The notes under the pieces are model-generated. The model saw only the letters and a program-made list of their open reading frames with translations. It made no database searches and was not told the DNA's origin. This document shows, piece after piece, positions 32,530-44,189 of a stretch of 64,000 nt of DNA. Each line of letters begins with the position of its first letter. Within the stretch, counting starts at the first letter, position 1. The position numbers were made by a program, and so were the translations under genes. The stretch comes from Lichina pygmaea (taxonomy: Eukaryota > Ascomycota > Lichinomycetes > Lichinales > Lichinaceae): contig OY730173.1 in assembly GCA_963422465.1 (NCBI GenBank), positions 434,001 to 498,000 on the forward strand. The letters are read 5' to 3'.

Positions 32530-33386
32530 ATGTCTCTCAACGGCCTCGACGCAAAGGACATCCTCGAAGCGTATCAGGCGACGTCGATCGAGCCCGGCGG
32601 GTGGTGAGTCCCCGATCCTCAATTCCTCGAGTCGCTGCCCGCAGAGGGTCTGCCTGTCCGGTCGTCCTCGTCGACGCGAGCGCGCCACAGCCGCTGACGA
32701 TCCGCTTGCGCTTCCGGCGGACGAACAGGCTCCTGCTGAAATACTTCTCGAGGAATGAAGTCGACATCTTGGGCCGCGGAAGCGGAGGCGTGGCCGAGGC
32801 GCGGGAGGCGGTCGCCAACTACCCGGAGCGGTCGCCGCTCTACGGCTTCCTTCGCTTTCGCCGGAGGAGCGTTCTTTTACGATATGTCCCGACGGAGACG
32901 TCGCGACTGCTTCAGGGTACGACATCGCCTCGTCGGTCGCCGCTTGTTCTCCTCCTCTTCCTCCTCCTCCTCCTCCTCTACGGGTCACGAACCACCTGAC
33001 GTTGCCGTCTTCTCCAGCGCGGGTGACCGTTCATTTCCAGGCGGTCATGGACCGCTTCTCGCCGCACGACGCCATCTTCGCGCTCGCCGACGCCGCCGAC
33101 CTCAAGGACTCGGCCCTGTCGGCCGCCTGTCGTCTCCACGCCGCGTCCGGCTCGACCTCGTCCTCGACGAGCTCGCTCCCGCGCCGGCAGCTGGGAGAGA
33201 TCGCCGAGGACGCCGAGGACACGGCCACGACGGTATCCGACGCCGACAAACCGCTGCCGCCGCTGCCGTACGAACTCGCACGGCGCGCCGAGCAGATGGA
33301 GCCCTCGACCGACGCGAGACCGCAGACGGGCCGGACCGTCCCCGACCAGGATCGGACCGCCTCGGCCGAGGCCAGACCCAGCTCGC

Positions 33387-33426
<40 letters not shown>

Positions 33427-35507
33427 GCCCGATCCGTCGGACCGGTCGAGGTCGAGCTCGACCACGATCAAGGTTCCGCTGATCCTGAGCCACAGCCTCG
33501 CCCAGGGCCCGTCGCACGCCCCGTCGCCGAGCTCGTTCTCCGGCCACGAGCCGGGCTCGCCCTCGAGCCCGGACGGCTTCGCGCCGCTGTCGACCTACGG
33601 AGCTTTCGCCTACGGCACCAAGACCAAGGTCCGGCTCGGCCCGCGCCCGACGGTGGACCCTTCGCGGCGCACGCACGCGTCAGGCTCGACTCAACGTACC
33701 AACGAAGGTCGGCCGGTGTCGTCGCTGCCGGCCGGCGTCCGCATGCCTCGGCGCCGGAGCCAGACTACAAACCCTCTCGGCCGGCCCGCGTCCCAGCGCT
33801 CGCGCTTTCCAGTATCGGTTCAGACCTCCACGCCCCGCCTCTCGGACATGCCGACGCTGTCGAGCTTGCCGCCCGTCAGGCCAGCCACCGGCCCTCAGCC
33901 GGCCGCCGCCGACGACTCGGGACCGCCGACGCCTTCCTCGGCCCACTTCCCGCCGGCCCGGACACCGGAGAAGCAGAGGCTGATGAAGGCGCTGCAGCTG
34001 CGCAGGAGACAGCTGGAAGAGGCCGCAAGGGAGACGATCGAGTCGGAACCGGCCGAAACAGACGCCAGTCCATCCTCGCCGCACGACCCTGACGAGAGGC
34101 CGGCTGATGCCATCGAAGAGTCTGACCGCGAACGAGGTGAGGTTGCCGAGGGGGCCGAGGGGGCCGAGGGGGCCGAGGGGGCCGAGGGAGCCTCTGATAT
34201 TGTGGAGGCCGTGCTCGATCGCTTCGAAGAGCCCCGCGAAGAGGAACATGACGAGGAGGAGGAGGAGGAGGAGGAGGAGGAGGAGCAGCAAGAGCCCGTC
34301 ACGGCCGAGGCAAGTATGCCCTTGGAGCCAGATCGGAAGGCCGCATCCGAGCCGGGTGTGGATGCGGCTCCGGCGGGCCCCGCAACAAACGCACCTGATG
34401 AGGTCGAACCTACCGGAGGAGAGCAGGGAGAGCCTACCGCGCCTCCGACAGAAGCTGTGGTCGGCTCGTCGCCTTCCGCTTCCGACAACTCGGCCGAGCC
34501 TGCCTCGACCCAGGCGTCATCGGTGTCGGACGAGGCCGACCAGGAACGGTCCACCGCGACGGCCACGCGGCCGGGTTCGTGTGCACACGACGTAGATGCC
34601 ATCTGCGAGGCGGAGCAGCAACCATCGCGGCCGACGGCGTCGTCGGCCGAACAGGCGGCCCCAGCTGACCCGAAGGTGGACGACGACGTGTCTACGGAGC
34701 AGCCATCATCTCTAGGGGCTGGCGAGCCCGTCCGAGACGAGTCCGTCGATCCGCCGACGTCCGAATCGCGACCGGTCGACCCAGAACCCGACGATGTTGC
34801 CCTGACACCGACGCCAAACAGGGGAAAGCGGGAAAGCACGAGCTCGACGAGGTCGCCTTCGAGAGGCAGCGACGCCCTGGACCCCGAGCCGACAAGGTTT
34901 GAACGGCGGGACCCGATCTTGGTAACTTCCCACGCTTCCTCCCGCCGGGCCGAACACCGACACAGCATCTCCTCGTGCGAGTCGGCTCGGTCCCGTACCG
35001 AGAGCGACTCGAGGCCGACGACGAGCACGGACACGAGCAAGGCCTTCGACGGGCCTCGAAAGAAGCGCCGAATCGTCATGGCACCGATCCGAACGGACCT
35101 CAGCACCGAGAACTCGGACGACAACCTGCTCTCGGACGACTCGCTCATGGACGAACTGAACTCGGCCACGGTTCAGGAGGCGAAGCCGGTCTCGGTCGGC
35201 AAGTCGCCCATGACGCCCGTCTTCCCAGGCCTCTCGGACGAACATCGCACGAGCGGCGCCTTCACGTCTCACCGGACCGTGTCCACTCCGATCCTCGGGT
35301 CGCGCTCGACCGAAGCGCTCGATCGTTCCACGCTGGGCGTCCCCTCGGGGAGCTTCAACACCGGACCGAGTCCGGAGCAGGTCCGCCTCGGCAGCTTCGA
35401 GACGAAGAAGGGACCCATCGCCGTGATCAAGAAGGTGAACGTGTCGTCGGGCATCTCGCAGCGGATCAAGGCCCTCGAACGGGTCTCGAGCCAGGCCAGC
35501 CGACCCA

Positions 35508-35577
<70 letters not shown>

Positions 35578-35789
35578 GTCGTCGTCGTCGACGGCTTCCG
35601 TCCCGGCTTCACCGACGGTTTCGGACGTCCGAAAGGCCAGCCTGCGCTCGGCGTCGGGGCCGGCTCAAGGTCCCAATGGCAATGAGAGCAACGTCGCTTC
35701 GGTCTCGGACGGCCGCGGCGTTGGGCCAGGGAACCCGGTCTTGCGTCCTCTGAGCAGGGGCCAAGCCGTTGACGATGGCAAGGGATTGT

Positions 35790-35844
<55 letters not shown>

Positions 35845-37129
35845 GGAGTCGTCTCCGAGCTCGGTCCGGACCCAGATCATGCACGACGCCAGAATTTCGG
35901 ACACGCAGACAAGCCCGTCCGGTCGAGGCCACACGGACTCGAGTTCCGTCGAGGACATTGCCGTCACCCCCGCCGCCGATCACGACATGGCACATGCTCC
36001 CCGACAGACCGAGGGCTCGGTCCGAGCTCGGCACGAAGACATGGTCGCAAAACCGTCGTCACGTCCAGCTTCGGGCCTACCGTCGCCTCCGTCGACCCGA
36101 CGTCCGTCCATCATCACGACTCGATCGACGTCGAGCCGCGAGGGCAAGCAGACCAGGACCCCTCCTCTGCCGGTCGAACCCCCTTCGCCACACCACTCGC
36201 TTCAGACCAACGGCCGCATCGGCAGGGACGAGAACGAGGCGCCGCGGCAGCTCTCGTCGGCGTCGGATGCGCTCGAGAAGGCTCCGACGCGGGGCGGCAA
36301 GTCGGACGAGGTCTCGGCCAAGGGACTGGGCATCACCGTCCAGCCGGTCCCTGAGAGGCAACGGGCAGCGACGGAGGTGGGCGACGTCAACGTTCAGTTT
36401 CCGGACAACATGGTACGTCGGGCCTCACATCCGGACGAGTGAAGCGCACCTGCTGACCGGGCCTCTCTGCCTGTCCTTGCCAGCTGTGGAAGCGACGGCA
36501 CATGCGGCTGGACTCGGAAGGCTACATCGTCCTCAGCGCTTCCAAGGCCGACGAGGTATGGCAACACTCGTCTATCACGTCTTTCCTCCGGCTCTCTTTC
36601 CGTGCCCGGCCTGGTGGCCTGGGAGACTGACGCGTCGGCGTAGAGCTCCCGAATCCTCCCGCGACGGTTCCACATTTCCGACTTTGACCTTCCCTTTGCG
36701 CCGGATCTCGACATGCAGGAGATGCCTCATAGTGAGTAATCCGTGCATCCACGTCTTGTCGCACGGCGGTGCGGAGGAACAGCACGTCGTAAGCATGGAG
36801 CTGACGGGATGTCGACGCACCAGGCGTAGTCATGGATTTCCAGGATGGAAGTGCGGCGCTGCAATGTGCCTGCGGGAGTTCAGTCGCGCAGGCGCATGTT
36901 CTGCACGGTACGTCTGAGCCTTTCCACGAGCGTCCTCTTTCTTATGCGTAACCATCCACCCTATCCATCTCTCGCACTTTCGATATTCGTGAGATATCCT
37001 ACATTCACGTTTCACCATTCACCTGAAAACCAAAGTTGAAGTACACGCCGGGCTGATTCACAGGTCGGGTCGTACGACGGTCATCTAGTCTTGAGGAAAG
37101 CACACCAAGCTTGGATACCTGACCGCTGA
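32530..37129 (+). CDS. Large ADF-H (cofilin-like) domain protein
   Basis: Predicted actin-associated protein. Seven exons: 32530-32603, 32729-32916, 33018-36412, 36484-36555, 36644-36731, 36824-36907, 37089-37129; 1313 residues. Residues 1-140 form an ADF-homology domain as in a family found across moulds: MSLNGLDAKDILEAYQ, GGWLLLKYFSRNEVDILGRG, SPLYGFLRFRRRSVLLRYVP, ARVTVHFQAVMDRFSPHD and SAACRLHAASGSTSSS. A very long low-complexity middle (one 3.4-kb exon) has runs of Thr, EGA repeats, Glu, Pro and two Gln tracts. The last exons rebuild a conserved tail: LWKRRHMRLDSEGYIVLS, RRFHISDFDLPFAPDLDMQE and SVVMDFQDGSAALQCAC. The final 41-nt exon (VLRKAHQAWIPDR) is chosen over an alternative acceptor because it fits the family tail. 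Function beyond actin binding is not known to me. Confidence 0.87.
35539..35575 (+). repeat. CAG/polyglutamine tract 1 in the ADF-H gene
   Basis: CCG repeat (nine Pro) runs into a CAG-type repeat of about twelve Gln, in frame in the long exon. Confidence 0.9.
35793..35842 (+). repeat. CAG/polyglutamine tract 2 in the ADF-H gene
   Basis: Uninterrupted CAG repeat of about seventeen codons, in frame, 220 bp after the first Gln tract. Length polymorphism between strains is likely. Confidence 0.9.
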
Positions 37130-38849
37130 GCACTGGGGCCGGAAGTTACGTGGCAGCATCTACAGCACGCATCTGAGTGGGTTGGGTTGGGTTGGCTGAG
37201 TTGGATTGGGAGGCAGTGGGAGAGAAAGGAGAACGACGGGGAACATGTGTCTCTAAAAAAGGGGAAAAACTAAAAAGGGAACAATGAATGCTCTCGGCTA
37301 TACCTCTCCTATTCCGTCCTACTCTCTACCTTTATCAAATTCTCTTTTTTTTTTTTTTTCCTTCTCTCTCCTCTCTCCGCCGTCCTTTCGATGTCTCTTC
37401 ATCTCTGCATTGTACTTTACAGTATTCCCGCTTGTCAAGAAACATCCATGCCAGGAACGAACGCCAGGCGCCAAAGAACCAAGGTGGGGGGGGGGTTGCA
37501 TCCTTCCGTCACTCGTGACGTCGTTTGGACTGGCTTGGCTTGGGAGACGTACAGTACAGTACGGGGCGACAGCCCCAATCTACTACAATCTTACGCGCGC
37601 GTACACATACAGCATGTCACGTACTGTACCTGGCGGGGGGGGGGGGGGGGGGGGACAGGACAAGACAGGGAGTGAGTGCTGAGTGCTGAGTGGTGAGCGC
37701 TGAGCGGACGAAGCTCCAAAGGGGTTCGACTCCGAGAGTACTGTACTGCACCGTACGTACCGAACAGGATCAGGCGCCACGACCGTGCAAATCCTCTCTA
37801 CGTATGGACATGTAGTACGTAGTAGTATAGTACCCGTTGGCCCGCCTCCCTGCAAACAACGAACCATCGATCCCATTTTAAAAAAATAAAAATAAAAAAA
37901 TTGGGTTTTTGATTGAAAAGAAAATGAGGGGGAGGGCAGGGTCTGGCCAGAACTCGAACGCAGAAAGGGGAGGGGGTTTTCGATTTACCTGCCGACAGAT
38001 GGTGCTTTGACCATTAGGCCGCTTGGGGCCAGGTGGTGGGACCCGGCCCACCACCATGGAGGATGGAAGGCGTGCTTTGGGTATTTGTTTGATTCATTGG
38101 AGACGGGGGGGGGGGGGGGGGGGAAAGGGGGAAGGAGAGGGAAAAGGGGTAAGGTTCAGGTGGTTATGTATCTTGTACTTATGTACATACGTACTTCTGT
38201 ACTCCGTACGGAGTACTTCCGTACATACGAAGGTACATAGAGTACCTACAAGTAGAGGTCTTCCGTCGTGTACTCCGTACAGTTGACCACTGTAGGTTAG
38301 GCTACAGTACAAGACCCACGTACGGAAGCACTGTATGTACATACTGTACGTACAGTACGTTACGTACGAAGGTACGACTACTGTAACCACCACCACTGCC
38401 CGCGCACAGTGCTGGCGGCTGACGCAAGGAAGGAGTCCCTCTCTGTGTAATTTTTACCCCTCGTGCCCCTCTCACTCCCTGTTCCCTACAGTACGATACA
38501 ATACACTCCTGATTCTCTATTGATCTGTACAAATTCTCTCCAACGTTATTCAGACAGGTTGAATGAAAGATGTTCACTTTGACATCAGCAAATCTTTGGG
38601 GGGGGTTTTTTCTTTGAGAGACAGTACGTCTGTTCATTCACCCATCCGTCAACTGTGTCAATCCTCGATTTTCAGGTAGAGCCCAGGCTTCGTACGCAAG
38701 AACTTTCGACACCGACGGCCAAAGCCGTCGTCGTGACCTCTCCTTTCACGGCCACCGTACAGACGTACTTTCGGCCTTGCACATACGCACATACGTACAG
38801 CTGTTCGAATGCGGAAAAGAGATGCTTCGTTTCTGGCCGTCGTCGAGGA
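37130..38849. other. Spacer with two G runs and palindromic GTAC cluster
   Basis: Convergent 3' flanks of the ADF-H and PH genes. It holds G20 (37635-37654) and G19 (38105-38123) runs and an unusually dense palindrome patch at 38165-38375, including GTACTCCGTACGGAGTAC (about 38199-38216). A tRNA-like stretch at 37943-38032 could not be folded (see rejected items). No exon supported. Confidence 0.55.
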
Positions 38850-40705
38850 CTAGCTGGGCATGTCTCCTGTCATGGCGGAAGGCCCGCGAAGAGGGCAAGG
38901 TCTACTGCCGATGCTGATGCTCATGCTGCCCATGTCACCGACGAGCGTTTCACCGCTGGGACCGTGGCCGGTGTCGCCACTGCTAGACACGGGCGGCATG
39001 CCTCCCGCGTTGGAATGAAAGGCGGAAGGGCTTGTGGTAGCGTTGGCAGGAGGGCTGAGGGGCGTGCTGATGGGTATTGTGATCCCTCCAGCCGACGGGT
39101 TGCCACCGGCCTGCAGAGTGCCATCCCATCCACCGTGCGCAGCGTCTGCGCTCCCGACTCTGTGACCAGCACCACCGCCCGAACCGTATCCCTTGTTCCT
39201 CGCGAGGCGACTCTTCAGCGCTCCGAGCCAGCGCGAGAGGCTCTCGTCGTCAGGCGCGCAGAACCGAAAGCTTTTGCTGCTCGTGATGATCTGCATGCAG
39301 TACTGCTTGTGATTCGACAGCGGGTCAACCTCGACGGCGTCGATGATGGACGAGAGCGGGATCAGAAGAATGGGCTTGTACTCCTTTGCGGGGAGTCAGT
39401 ATCGGGCTTGCTACGGTCTGACGAGGATATGCGAAGAAGAATGGCCAGCCCAAGGGAGAAGAGATACCTCGTCCGTCTTGTAGAGCGCGAGGTTCTTTGA
39501 CCGAAGGACCGTCCACAGCCGTTTCCACGATCGGACCCCACCTTTGGATCGCAGACATCGCAGGTAGCCGTGCCAGACGACTCGCTCGGTGTCGTTGACG
39601 GCATGCGTCCCCATTCCAGCGGGTACTGATGCCGACGCTGAAAAAGATCCCATCGGATGAGCGACGGGATGGTGACCATCCTCGGAGCCAGCATATGGAC
39701 CGCGTGCCTGGCCTGGTACGTTCAAAGGCAGGGTCGTGGCGCTACCGCCAGCTACTCCATCCGAAAAGTCCCGCGGGTCGGACAGCGATAGCGACACAGA
39801 CGAATCGCACTGCCCTGACGATGCGAATGTGTCGGAGAACTCGGAACAAGACCCCATCTCGAAGCCGGCGCCGCCGTCGTGCTGAAACTCGGCCGCGGTA
39901 GGGGCTCCGAGCTCCACCGGCGGTATTCGTATGCCGTCTCTAGTCGTTGCTACGGCCGAACCAGGCCTTGCCGGTGCATGGTGTCCGTCATAGAGCTGCG
40001 AATCAAATGCTTCAGGCGAACTGGACTCAATCCACGCAGCTCTCGTCGTAGGCGGCTGCCGCTGTAGACATCGCACCTGTTCCGCTGATCGTCCAAGTGG
40101 AATCTTCTGTTCAGGGCCGGCCAAGGGACCAACCTCGTCGTCGATCCGAGCCTCTCCCCTGATCAGCTCGACCCAGCTTAGAGCGTCCTGCTCCGAGGCC
40201 GCCTCGAGGTAGTAGTTTTTGGAAAAGGTAAAAACGCCAAAGACGTTCTCGTGCTTCCAGTGTTTCAAACGGGCCACGGCCGTGAGATCCGACAGACTGA
40301 TCTGCTGCCGCAGCTTGACCTCTTGCTCGTTCCTGTAGATCGAGAGCAAGTTGGGCCTAAGGACCAGGTACACTTTCTTCCAGCTCTGTGTGCGAACGCG
40401 TCAGCTGTTGCTCGTGTGCGCTGCGATCTGCGCATCCCAAGCACCTTTGTCTTGCGCGTGCGCTTTCGAACGGTACCACTCTTGACGATCCGGTCATGTT
40501 CGAAGCTTCCATTTTGATTCAACGACGATCTGCTGATGCCCGGGTTTGCTCCGCTGGGTCGATAGACCCGACTCTCTGGTGACGTAGGTTGGGAGGCCCT
40601 GCGGGACCAAGGGGCAGCCGTATCTCCGGTTGATAGTGCTGGCAGGTCTCTTGACAGTTGGGGGGAAGCAGCTCCCCCTACGAATGGCTCCGCTGTGATT
40701 GCCAT
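38850..40705 (-). CDS. Double PH-domain protein (Opy1-like)
   Basis: Predicted phosphoinositide-binding adaptor; in yeast Opy1 has two PH domains and binds PI(4,5)P2. Three exons (minus): 40705-40445, 40385-39468, 39383-38850; 570 residues. PH1 spans about residues 75-180: GSFEHDRIVKSGTVRKRTRK, SWKKVYLVLRPNLLSIYRNE, NVFGVFTFSKNYYLEAASEQ and LSWVELIRGEARI. After a Ser/Pro/Ala-rich linker PH2 spans about 340-465: RVVWHGYLRCLRSKGGVRSW, KRLWTVLRSKNLALYK, EYKPILLIPLSSIIDAVEVD, KSFRFCAPDDESLSRWLGAL, ending in the diagnostic PH tryptophan. A Gly/Ser/Pro-rich tail follows. The start at MAITAEPFVGG fits the family N-terminus; the upstream in-frame ATG (40801) is less likely. Confidence 0.88.
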
Positions 40706-41621
40706 TATAGCGCACTTCCTGATCAGGGCATAGAGGGGTATGAATCCTGTTGGCGTCAGTACAGCGATAGGAACATCATGATGTAGCATTTCGGAATGCA
40801 TACATCGGCCACGCCGGCCGACTTTGGTCTTCTGGGTCCTTCTCCAGGGGCAGTTGTACTACTGGTAATGTGGGTGCCGCTCCCTCTTCACTGGTCTTCG
40901 CCCCAAGCTGGATGTTGTCGGTGGAGCAAGTCGAGCCAGGTGGATCGCGCGCAACCTTGTCGCAGGCTGGGTAATTTGTCCATGCAGGCGCTATCATTCT
41001 CAATGGTGCCTAAGTTACCATGTCGGTCCAGACCATCACGGCTAAATAGAGCTGTAAGGCCGCTGCACCAAAAATAAATAGGCTACGGCTGACCCATAAC
41101 TACGTAGCATTAGGGCTGCAGTAGGTCAAGCGCTAGCCTACCGTTGCCTACGGTACCATTGCCATTTTGTGCCTACAGTAACTTCGTACTAAGCCGAGCC
41201 ACCGAACAAGTCGTCATTGCTTGCTGTCTTCCATCTGACATGGCTCCAGTGACAAGCGGCATCGAAACAGAAACAAAATCCCGCTAGAAACTCCGCATAG
41301 CTACAACTGCTTTTCGGTTCATTGATGTATAAACACGTATATCTGGTAACGACAAGATTGACTTCTCAACCTACAATTTAGCTCTACAAGGCATTCAACT
41401 CGTCATACCTCGTCGCAAAGTGTGCGGGGCATTTCAGATCAAACCAAGCAGTTCCAGTCATCTGCATTGCGTGTCATGTGTTGCCAAATATAGATTGTCG
41501 GATCGCAGTCTCAAGGCCTGTGTGCTCACTGTCAAGCAGGGTTGAAGCTGTTCGCCAAGTTGGTGATGAATGGTGAACCGACTTCTCAGATTACTTTCTC
41601 CTGTTTCACCATCCTACAACA
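40706..41621. promoter_or_regulatory. Divergent promoter region of the PH and EFL1 genes
   Basis: 916 bp between divergent starts; base composition is more AT-rich than the neighbouring genes. I see no clear TATA box, CCAAT pair or repeat, and no exon. Confidence 0.4.
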
Positions 41622-44156
41622 ATGCCAGTCGTCAGTCGAGACCAGCTCGTCCAACTACAACAGGACCCTGCCAGCATCAGAAATGTAAGTCGTAGCCTGT
41701 CATCTTTCGATCTGGGATATTGACATTGCCGGTTCTAGATTTGCATTCTTGCACATGTCGTAAGTGGCATGACCTCTAGTGACCTAGGATACCATATTCA
41801 TAAGAGATTGGCAGGATCATGGCAAGACATCGCTCACAGACGCGCTCCTTGCCACAAACGGGATCATCTCGCCGAGGCTGGCTGGAAAGGTCCGCTACCT
41901 GGATTCCAGGCCAGATGAACAGCTTCGTGGGATCACGATGGAGTCCTCCGCCATTTCACTACACTTCTCGATGCTGCGGCGAGAGAGCGGAAACGAACCA
42001 CAGCTGCAGCAGGAGTACCTGATCAACCTCATTGATTCTCCTGGACATATTGACTTTAGCAGCGAGGTCTCCGTGGCTTCCCGTCTCTGTGACGGAGCCG
42101 TCGTTCTGGTCGATGCAGTCGAAGGAGTGTGCAGCCAGACCGTTACGGTTCTACGGGAAACATGGATAGAGCATCTACAACCTATACTCGTGATCAACAA
42201 GATCGACCGCCTGGTGACAGAGCTGAAGATGAGCCCAACTGAAGCTTATGCCCATCTCAGCAAGATCTTGGAGCAGGTTAACGCCGTCGTCGGCACGTTC
42301 TTCCAGGGCGAGAGGATGGAACAAGATCTATTGTGGCGCGAACGGATAGAGGGACAGGTGGCTGCAAAGACGGCGAAGACTCATGCCAAAGCGGAGCAAG
42401 ACGTCCCGGCAAAGACGGTTGCCAAGGCTCGCCCTGATGGCGATGGCTCTGCCGACGACAAGCCTTCCGCCGTAGGTTTCGTGGAGAAGGACGACGAGGA
42501 GATTTATTTTGCGCCGGAGAAGAACAACGTCGTTTTCAGCAGTGCCCTGGATGGATGGGGCTTCACCGTCAGACAGTTTGCAACTTTGTACGAGAAAAAA
42601 CTAGGCATCAAAAAGGCTGCTCTGGAAAAGGTGCTCTGGGGAGACTATTATTTGGACCCAAAGACCAAGAGAGTGCTTGGGCACAAGCATCTCAAAGGAC
42701 GAGCGTTGAAGCCAATGTTTGTACAGCTGGTGCTAGAGAATATATGGGCGGTGTATGATGCTACTACAGGGCGGGGCAATGCCAAAGGGTGCGTCGCGGT
42801 GCTTTTACGTGTCCCTGTCCCTGGAGCAGACGCAAAAGCTCACTCGGGTGTTCTGCAGCGATCCGTCTTTGACTCGGAAGATCCTTGATTCCCTGAACAT
42901 TACGCTTCCGACCCATGTTCTACGATCCAAAGATCCACGTTCGGTTTTGACAAGCCTCTTTGCTGCATGGCTTCCCCTGTCGACTGCCATCCTCGTTTCC
43001 GTGGTAGAGTATCTGCCCTCGCCCCTTGTTGCTCAAGCAGCCAGGCTACCCTCAATCATCCATGCCTCGCCAGGAGCCGCACACGTTGACGACAAGCTTC
43101 GTGACGCCATGGTCGAATCCAAGAGCGAGAAGGGCCAACCGGTTGTTGCGTACGTGAGCAAGATGATCGCCGTTCCGGAGAGCCAGCTGCCACAAAATCG
43201 ACGTGGGCAAGGGGGTTTGACAGCCGAGGAGGCGCGAGAAGCTGGGCGGCGGAAGCGTGCCGAGATAGCCAAAGCCCGTGCTCTGGCTAGCGCTGCCGAG
43301 CCTGAGGGAACGGGTGGCCTGGCGGCGATGATGCATGACACCAGCCTTGGGAGAAGCCAGAACGGCTTTCAGGAAGAAGCATCCGACCCCGTAGTCGAGG
43401 ATCGAGAACATCTCATTGGCTTTTCTCGAATCTACTCTGGCGTTCTGTCGGTCGGTGACGATGTCTATATCTTACGGCCAAAGTTCTCCCCCGCACACCC
43501 GGACGCGCATCCACAGCCCGTGCGAGTGACCGTGACGGCTCTATATCTGATGATGGGACGCAACCTGGAATCCCTCGACTCGGTCCCCGCCGGTGTCGTC
43601 TTTGGTGTTGCTGGTCTGGAAGGCCACATCCTCAAGTCCGGTACTCTGTGCAGCCAAGTCGCCGGCGGGATCAACCTGGCTGGCCTCAACATGGGCAGCC
43701 AACCGATCGTGCGCGTCGCGCTGGAACCAACGAATCCCGGCGATCTGGACAAGATGATTCACGGCCTACGACTGCTCGAGCAGAGCGACCCGTCGGCCGA
43801 GTACGAAGTCTTGGAGAGCGGCGAACACGTCATCGCCACGGCTGGAGAGTTGCATCTCGAGCGGTGTCTAAAAGACCTAAGAGAGCGCTTTGCCAAGTGC
43901 GAGATCCAGGCCGGCGAGCCCATCGTCCCTTATCGAGAGACGATCGTCAGCGCCAGCGAGATGGCGCCGCCGAAGCACAAGGATCTTTCGAGAGGAACAG
44001 TCCTCGCGGTCACGGCATCCAAGCAGCTGACCGTGCGACTGAACGTCAGACCTTTGCCAGCTGCCGTCACGGAGTTCTTGGTCGAGAATGTCAGCGCCGT
44101 TCGGAGGTTGCAATCGCAGCAGAGAGCCAAGGAGGAGCAGGAGAGGGAGAAGAGAA

Positions 44157-44189
<33 letters not shown>

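Noticed and set aside
32755-34092. 445-codon plus-strand open frame
   Set aside because: Reads across ADF-H exon 2, an intron and exon 3 in the wrong frame; rich in Arg and Asp from repeat codons.
33895-35169. 424-codon minus-strand open frame
   Set aside because: Antisense of the Ser/Pro/Glu-rich exon of the ADF-H gene; no domain.
37943-38032. tRNA-like stretch on the minus strand (CTGGCC...GGCCAG ends, GTTCGAG B-box-like core, T run downstream)
   Set aside because: Neither the T arm nor the anticodon arm can be paired; no consistent anticodon. At most a decayed tRNA-derived sequence.
42755-42888. Apparent frameshift in EFL1 where two long frames overlap
   Set aside because: A 70-nt GT-AG intron (42789-42858) in matching phase joins NAKG to [10 protein letters not shown], restoring the family sequence.
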